Below, piece by piece: positions 60,623 to 64,000 of a DNA stretch of 64,000 bases (positions within the stretch are counted from its first letter, which is position 1; each line of letters begins with the position of its first letter). Both the position numbers and the translations under genes were made by a program. The stretch lies in NCBI GenBank assembly GCA_016342415.1, contig JAEIOD010000022.1, positions 30,587-94,586 of the forward strand, given 5' to 3'. The notes under the pieces are model-generated. The model saw nothing but the letters and a program-made list of their open reading frames with translations, was not told the origin of the DNA and made no database searches. This DNA is from Clostridiales bacterium. Its GTDB lineage: Bacteria; Bacillota; Clostridia; Peptostreptococcales; Acidaminobacteraceae.

Positions 60623-61396
60623 ATGATCGATATACATTCTCATATTGTTTTTGATGTAGATGATGGCTCAGATTCCATTGAAGAATCGATAAGAATCATT
60701 AGAAAAGCTCAAGAACGGGGCATAAAAGCCATGTTTGCCACACCTCATTTTATTGAAGGTAGCATGACAGCAGAGGCAAATGAAGTAAAAGAAAAAGTAG
60801 GTCTGTTAAGAGAACGGTTAATGGCAGAGAATATTACCATGCCAATTTATACAGGACATGAGATATATTTGGATTTTGATTCGTTAATACATTTAAGAAA
60901 GGGTAAGTCACTAACACTAAATAACACAAGATATGTTTTAGTTGAGTTGCCTATGCAGGATAAACTACGCAATTTAGATGAAATGCTCTTTGAGTTTACT
61001 GTGAGAGGATTTACACCGATTATTGCTCATCCAGAGCGTTATGCATATGTACAAAAGGATTTGGATATCGTAAAACGGTGGATTGAACTCGGTGTATTAA
61101 CTCAAATTAACCTTTCTACACTTTATGGGCGTTATGGAGAGGTTGTTAAAAAAACAGCTATTAAGATGTTAAAAAGGCAAATGTATCATCTAGTTGGTAC
61201 AGATGTACATTCAAGTCAATCTACAGCGTTATCAGTTGCAGCCCCTTTGGGACGAATGAAGGAAATTGTAGGCGACGATATTTATGATGAAATTGTACAT
61301 CAGAATCCTCAAAAGCTTATTGAAAACAGACTTATAAATCCATTTGAAGTAATTCCAGTTAAAAGACCAATTTTTGAATTGTTTAAAAAGAGATAG
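60623..61396 (+). CDS. Tyrosine-protein phosphatase of the PHP family (CpsB/YwqE type)
   Basis: The 257-residue PHP-fold metallophosphatase has I-D-I-H-S-H (metal His pair), D-D-G-S, A-T-P-H-F, H-E-I-Y, I-A-H-P-E-R-Y and G-T-D-V-H-S-S. This family removes phosphate from the C-terminal tyrosines of kinases such as that encoded at 51553, controlling polymer length. It lies over 8 kb from its kinase. AGAAGGAA precedes ATG 60623. Confidence 0.93.
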   Translation: MIDIHSHIVFDVDDGSDSIEESIRIIRKAQERGIKAMFATPHFIEGSMTAEANEVKEKVGLLRERLMAENITMPIYTGHEIYLDFDSLIHLRKGKSLTLNNTRYVLVELPMQDKLRNLDEMLFEFTVRGFTPIIAHPERYAYVQKDLDIVKRWIELGVLTQINLSTLYGRYGEVVKKTAIKMLKRQMYHLVGTDVHSSQSTALSVAAPLGRMKEIVGDDIYDEIVHQNPQKLIENRLINPFEVIPVKRPIFELFKKR

Positions 61397-61407
61397 GAAA
61401 GGTAACT

Positions 61408-62142
61408 ATGTTAAAGAAAATACTCATTGGTGTCATGATCGTTATTGTGCTGTTTAGCTCTGTTGCGTTTTATGCATATAAGAAGCTTGAAGCTCAATTT
61501 GAAAGTTTTATAATGGCAGAAGTAGAAAGACAGCAGGCACAAGTTGCTAAAGCATTAGAAGATAAAATGGAAGCCGCAACAGCAGAAGCTGAACTCATTG
61601 CAGAAGCGGCTACTATAAAGATGGAAGCAGAAAGGTCAAATGCTATAATCGGTGCTTACTTTGCTGATATTAGAAATACACATCCTAATGGTAAGGATTT
61701 TGAACTTGAACCTTTGATTATAACGGCATCTGATGAAGAGACAGATCAAGAGATTGAGTCAAATGATTCAATCCAAAAGACCAATGATTCTACACAAAAA
61801 ACAGAGACAACAACTAACGTTCAAATAACAACTGCCACTCAAATAGAGACCAGTTCAGTTAGTAACACTCAAACAATTGAAACTAAAGTAGAAGAAAAAG
61901 AAGAAGTTGAAGTTTATACAAAGAAAGATTTTGATAGAGATAAGAAGATTGCTATGGAGCTTGCGATGTCTAGGTTGACAGCTAGTCAGATATCTAGATT
62001 GATTGATATTTCCAGTGGTGGTTTTTCACCTGAGGAAAAGCAAGAGGCTAAAGACATGTTCTATAGTAATTTTACTGCAGAAGAACAAAATTGGATTCTT
62101 GATATATATACTAAATATTATTTTCTAGTAAGTGAGGGATAA
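61408..62142 (+). CDS. Membrane-anchored coiled-coil protein
   Basis: The 244-residue protein has one N-terminal membrane helix (about 4-24), an Ala/Glu-rich coiled coil (about 27-80), a low-complexity Thr/Ser/Gln/Glu linker (about 100-165) and a C-terminal helical domain. No family is recognised. Composition and topology suggest an extracellular stalk. It is 11 bp after the phosphatase gene and 1 bp before the SLH gene, so the three form an operon. Confidence 0.7.
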   Translation: MLKKILIGVMIVIVLFSSVAFYAYKKLEAQFESFIMAEVERQQAQVAKALEDKMEAATAEAELIAEAATIKMEAERSNAIIGAYFADIRNTHPNGKDFELEPLIITASDEETDQEIESNDSIQKTNDSTQKTETTTNVQITTATQIETSSVSNTQTIETKVEEKEEVEVYTKKDFDRDKKIAMELAMSRLTASQISRLIDISSGGFSPEEKQEAKDMFYSNFTAEEQNWILDIYTKYYFLVSEG

Positions 62143-62143
62143 C

Positions 62144-63154
62144 ATGAAAAAAGTTTTGCTGATTGTATTAATTTTGATTATAACATCGATATCTGCATTT
62201 GGAGAGTCCATTGATGACAACTATATAGATTTGATTTTTAGTAAATTGGGCTCTATGAGTGAAGCCGAAAAATCGGAAGCTGTTTCTTTATTATCAAGTT
62301 TTATCGGATCTGATGTGGGACTAGAAGTTTTATATTTAGAAGCATTAAAACAAGAAAGTGCTATGGCGAGCTATAATGTATCTGCTGGAGATGTTAGAAG
62401 AAACATAGATGCGTTAAAAACGTGGTCTTCTGAAGATCGACAAGCTTTGATACAAGCAGGTGTTATAGGTGATAAAGCGACAATTGCTGCCTTAAACTCT
62501 AAAAATGCGAATGTTGTTTTTATTGCTCCAAGTTTAAGAAGTGGACTGATTTCTAAAGAAATTTCAGTTAAACCTTATCTTAAGGATAAGACCTTTGAAG
62601 ATACAGCTACTCATTGGTCTCACGACCATGTTCAATATTTAGTAGAAAGAGGTATTATCTCTGGTAAAGATGAAAACAACTTTGATCCTGAAGCGTCTAT
62701 ATCAAAAGCTGAGATTGTGACATTGGTTACTAAATTGATGATTGAGGATATGTCAAAGATTCCAGTTTATACTGGTGATGCATCTGATGTTACTTCGGGT
62801 AAATGGTATGATGGACATATGCAAAGAGGTTTGGTCTTGGGTTTGATTGAAGAGACTGAGTCAATTGATCCAATGCATAATTCATCTCGTGAAGAAGTTG
62901 TCGAAATTTTGATTAAAGCAATTAATGCACTGGAAATACCAATTGATGACTCCCTAAAAGAATATAAGGGAGATTTCAAAGACTTTGATCAAATTAGTGA
63001 CAAAAGAAAAGAGGCAATGACCATTGCAATTAATTTAGGATTTATCAGTGGTAAAGGTGATGGTATCATTGATCCGCAAAGTGAGATTAAAAGAAGTGAA
63101 ATAGCAGTGGTTATCAATAAACTGTATTTATATATTTTAGATAATTTAGAGTAG
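62144..63154 (+). CDS. SLH-domain protein, small type, paralogue of the gene at 47796
   Basis: The 336-residue protein has a signal peptide (ending S-A-F-G near 20) and the same N-terminal helical domain as the 47796 product (D-D-N-Y-I-D-L-I-F, L-E-A-L-K, N-I-D-A-L-K-T-W). Three divergent SLH modules follow (H-W-S-H-D-H-V-Q-Y-L-V-E-R-G-I-I-S-G-K, K-W-Y-D-G-H-M-Q-R-G, I-N-L-G-F-I-S-G-K-G-D). ATG 62144 follows GAGGGA, 1 bp after the previous stop. Confidence 0.87.
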   Translation: MKKVLLIVLILIITSISAFGESIDDNYIDLIFSKLGSMSEAEKSEAVSLLSSFIGSDVGLEVLYLEALKQESAMASYNVSAGDVRRNIDALKTWSSEDRQALIQAGVIGDKATIAALNSKNANVVFIAPSLRSGLISKEISVKPYLKDKTFEDTATHWSHDHVQYLVERGIISGKDENNFDPEASISKAEIVTLVTKLMIEDMSKIPVYTGDASDVTSGKWYDGHMQRGLVLGLIEETESIDPMHNSSREEVVEILIKAINALEIPIDDSLKEYKGDFKDFDQISDKRKEAMTIAINLGFISGKGDGIIDPQSEIKRSEIAVVINKLYLYILDNLE

Positions 63155-63481
63155 AAACAGTCATCTATTTTTAGTCGGGCTTTAACTTTAGATTAAAATA
63201 AATGAAGTAAAATTTAATACCTGCTTTTGATGAAGATTTTTTGTCGAAAGTGGGTATTTCTTATGTTCTACCTTCACTATTAGGCGTAAAAGTCAGATGA
63301 GAATATGTCAGTAAAAATGATTAATATCTCTTTTGTTTGCATAGTTTAATATTGAAGCTTTAATTTTTTGTTTGTATAGCTTTATTACTTGCAGAAAGGA
63401 CGGTGTATCATATAGATTATTAACTGATGATAGCAAAAATAGAAATATAATTTTAATGATTTGTCGAAATTAAATAAATTT
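63155..63481 (+). other. Intergenic region downstream of the SLH gene
   Basis: No gene is seen. A 13-bp stem with wobble pairs, AATACCTGCTTTT (63216-63228) against GAAAGTGGGTATT (63246-63258), could be a weak terminator. The rest is A+T-rich without recognised signals. Confidence 0.45.
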
Positions 63482-63561
63482 TGGCTAAATGCACGCATAT
63501 ATGTCTAAATAGACAAAAGCATAAGAAGTGGCTTCTTTATGTAGAAGTTATTGTGTATAAT
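63482..63561 (+). promoter_or_regulatory. Tandem LytTR-type box and promoter of a surface-protein gene (site 14)
   Basis: TGGCTAAAT (63482) and TGTCTAAAT (63502) have period 20. TATAAT (63556-63561) with TTCTTT (63533) lies 54 bp after the second repeat, one helical turn more than the usual 43 bp. A long leader of about 200 nt follows. Confidence 0.7.
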
Positions 63562-63773
63562 ATCGGTAGAGTTATTTATGTATGTTTAATATGCTTTTCG
63601 ATGAGAGAATTCTAAGAAAGAATTCTATTCATATTGAGAAGTTATTTTATTTTCGGTTAATGTGAGAAACATTTATTAAGTGATTAAGTAGTATCTGTGT
63701 ACCTAGTACAATCTATAAATGTAGTAATTATTCGAAAAAATTAAGTGGTTTAAATGTTGCAATGGAGGAAGAA

Positions 63774-64000
63774 ATGAGAAAGTCTTTATTTAAGAGAGTA
63801 GTGTCTTTAGTACTGGTGGTTATGCTAGTGGTAACGAGTTCACCAGCGAGTTTATCAGCATTTGCTAATGAACAAGAACAGAATGTTCTTGTGGTAAATG
63901 AGAGCGAAGAAGCTGAAGGTCTAGAAGAAGCTGAAGGTCTAGAAGAAGCTGAAGGTCTAGAAGAAGCTGAAGGTCTAGAAGAAGCTGAAGGTCTAGAAGA
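63774..64000 (+). CDS. Secreted surface protein with acidic tandem repeats (3' end outside window)
   Basis: Only the first 75 codons are in the window. The protein has a strong signal peptide (M-R-K-S-L-F-K-R then V-V-S-L-V-L-V-V-M-L, cleavage after A-F-A near 32). After about 12 residues it enters a perfect E-E-A-E-G-L hexapeptide repeat that runs off the end. GGAGG lies 5 bp before ATG 63774. Given the neighbours it is probably a wall or S-layer protein, but no anchoring domain can be seen in this fragment. Confidence 0.8.
   Translation, partial: MRKSLFKRVVSLVLVVMLVVTSSPASLSAFANEQEQNVLVVNESEEAEGLEEAEGLEEAEGLEEAEGLEEAEGLE
63906..64000 (+). repeat. 18-bp tandem repeat encoding E-E-A-E-G-L
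   Basis: At least 5.3 perfect copies of GAAGAAGCTGAAGGTCTA start at 63906 and continue beyond the window. Identity at the DNA level suggests recent expansion and possible length variation. Confidence 0.95.

Noticed and set aside
3670..63561. Reading the spaced TGGCTAAAT copies as a CRISPR or dispersed mobile repeat
   Set aside because: The copies are only 9-10 bp, always in pairs or triples with 20-21 bp period, always upstream of promoters and in the same orientation as the downstream gene; this fits an operator, not an array or transposon end.

Overview
The window looks like chromosomal DNA of a low-GC Gram-positive bacterium (Bacillota, most likely Clostridia). The reasons are A+T-rich codon use, AGGAGG-type ribosome binding sites, hairpin-plus-U terminators, the housekeeping run murC / purR-spoVG-glmU-prs, and a cell envelope built with S-layer-homology (SLH) proteins. 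The species cannot be fixed from sequence alone. No rRNA, tRNA, CRISPR array, transposase or phage gene was seen.

Layout. 1-6.3 kb: ankyrin fragment, EAL-HDOD protein, a membrane pseudokinase, and two LytTR-domain proteins with degenerate receivers around a small exporter. 6.4-11.8 kb: murC (minus strand), then purR, spoVG, a glmU with a degenerate uridylyltransferase half, and prs. 12-22.5 kb: two canonical LytTR response regulators, a VanZ protein, two paralogous unknown membrane proteins, a secreted protein with a 56-residue membrane partner inside a 150-bp direct repeat, a third pseudo-receiver LytTR protein, and a secreted WG-repeat-like protein. 22.8-35.9 kb: a 13-gene exopolysaccharide operon from galE through sugar phosphotransferase, glycosyltransferases, polymerase, pyruvyltransferase and flippase to an Fe-S F420H2-dehydrogenase-like protein. 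36.2-42.6 kb: a lasso-peptide-type RiPP cluster with cyclase but no leader peptidase. 42.9-50.7 kb: four SLH exoproteins, one a subtilase. 50.9-52.2 kb: chain-length regulator and tyrosine kinase. 52.4-57.2 kb: a second RiPP cluster, with leader peptidase but no cyclase. 57.4-64 kb: second VanZ, a FlaA1/CapD-type dehydratase, a PHP phosphatase, a coiled-coil membrane protein, another SLH protein, and the start of a repeat-rich surface protein cut by the window end.

The unifying signal is a cis-element. Fourteen promoters carry a tandem direct repeat of about TGGCTAAAT with 20-21 bp periodicity. In twelve of them a -10-like hexamer begins 43-45 bp after the start of the second repeat, with a poor -35. 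This is the geometry expected for LytTR activators, and five LytTR proteins are encoded here. The predicted targets are the exopolysaccharide operon, both RiPP clusters, the SLH proteins, the Wzz/kinase pair, CapD, VanZ, a repeat-rich surface protein, and two of the LytTR units themselves. I read the window as an envelope and secreted-peptide regulon together with its regulators. No histidine kinase was seen, so the input signal is unknown.

The most novel part is the pair of RiPP clusters. They share a gene order (nucleotidyltransferase, HPr-kinase-like kinase, PqqD-like leader-binding protein, precursor, convergent ABC exporter) and have complementary losses. Both precursors carry the lasso leader signature (W-x2-P-x-L, then Thr 13 residues after the Trp). 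The second core has no Asp/Glu at positions 7-9, so it cannot form a canonical lasso ring and ends instead in a Cys-rich repeat.
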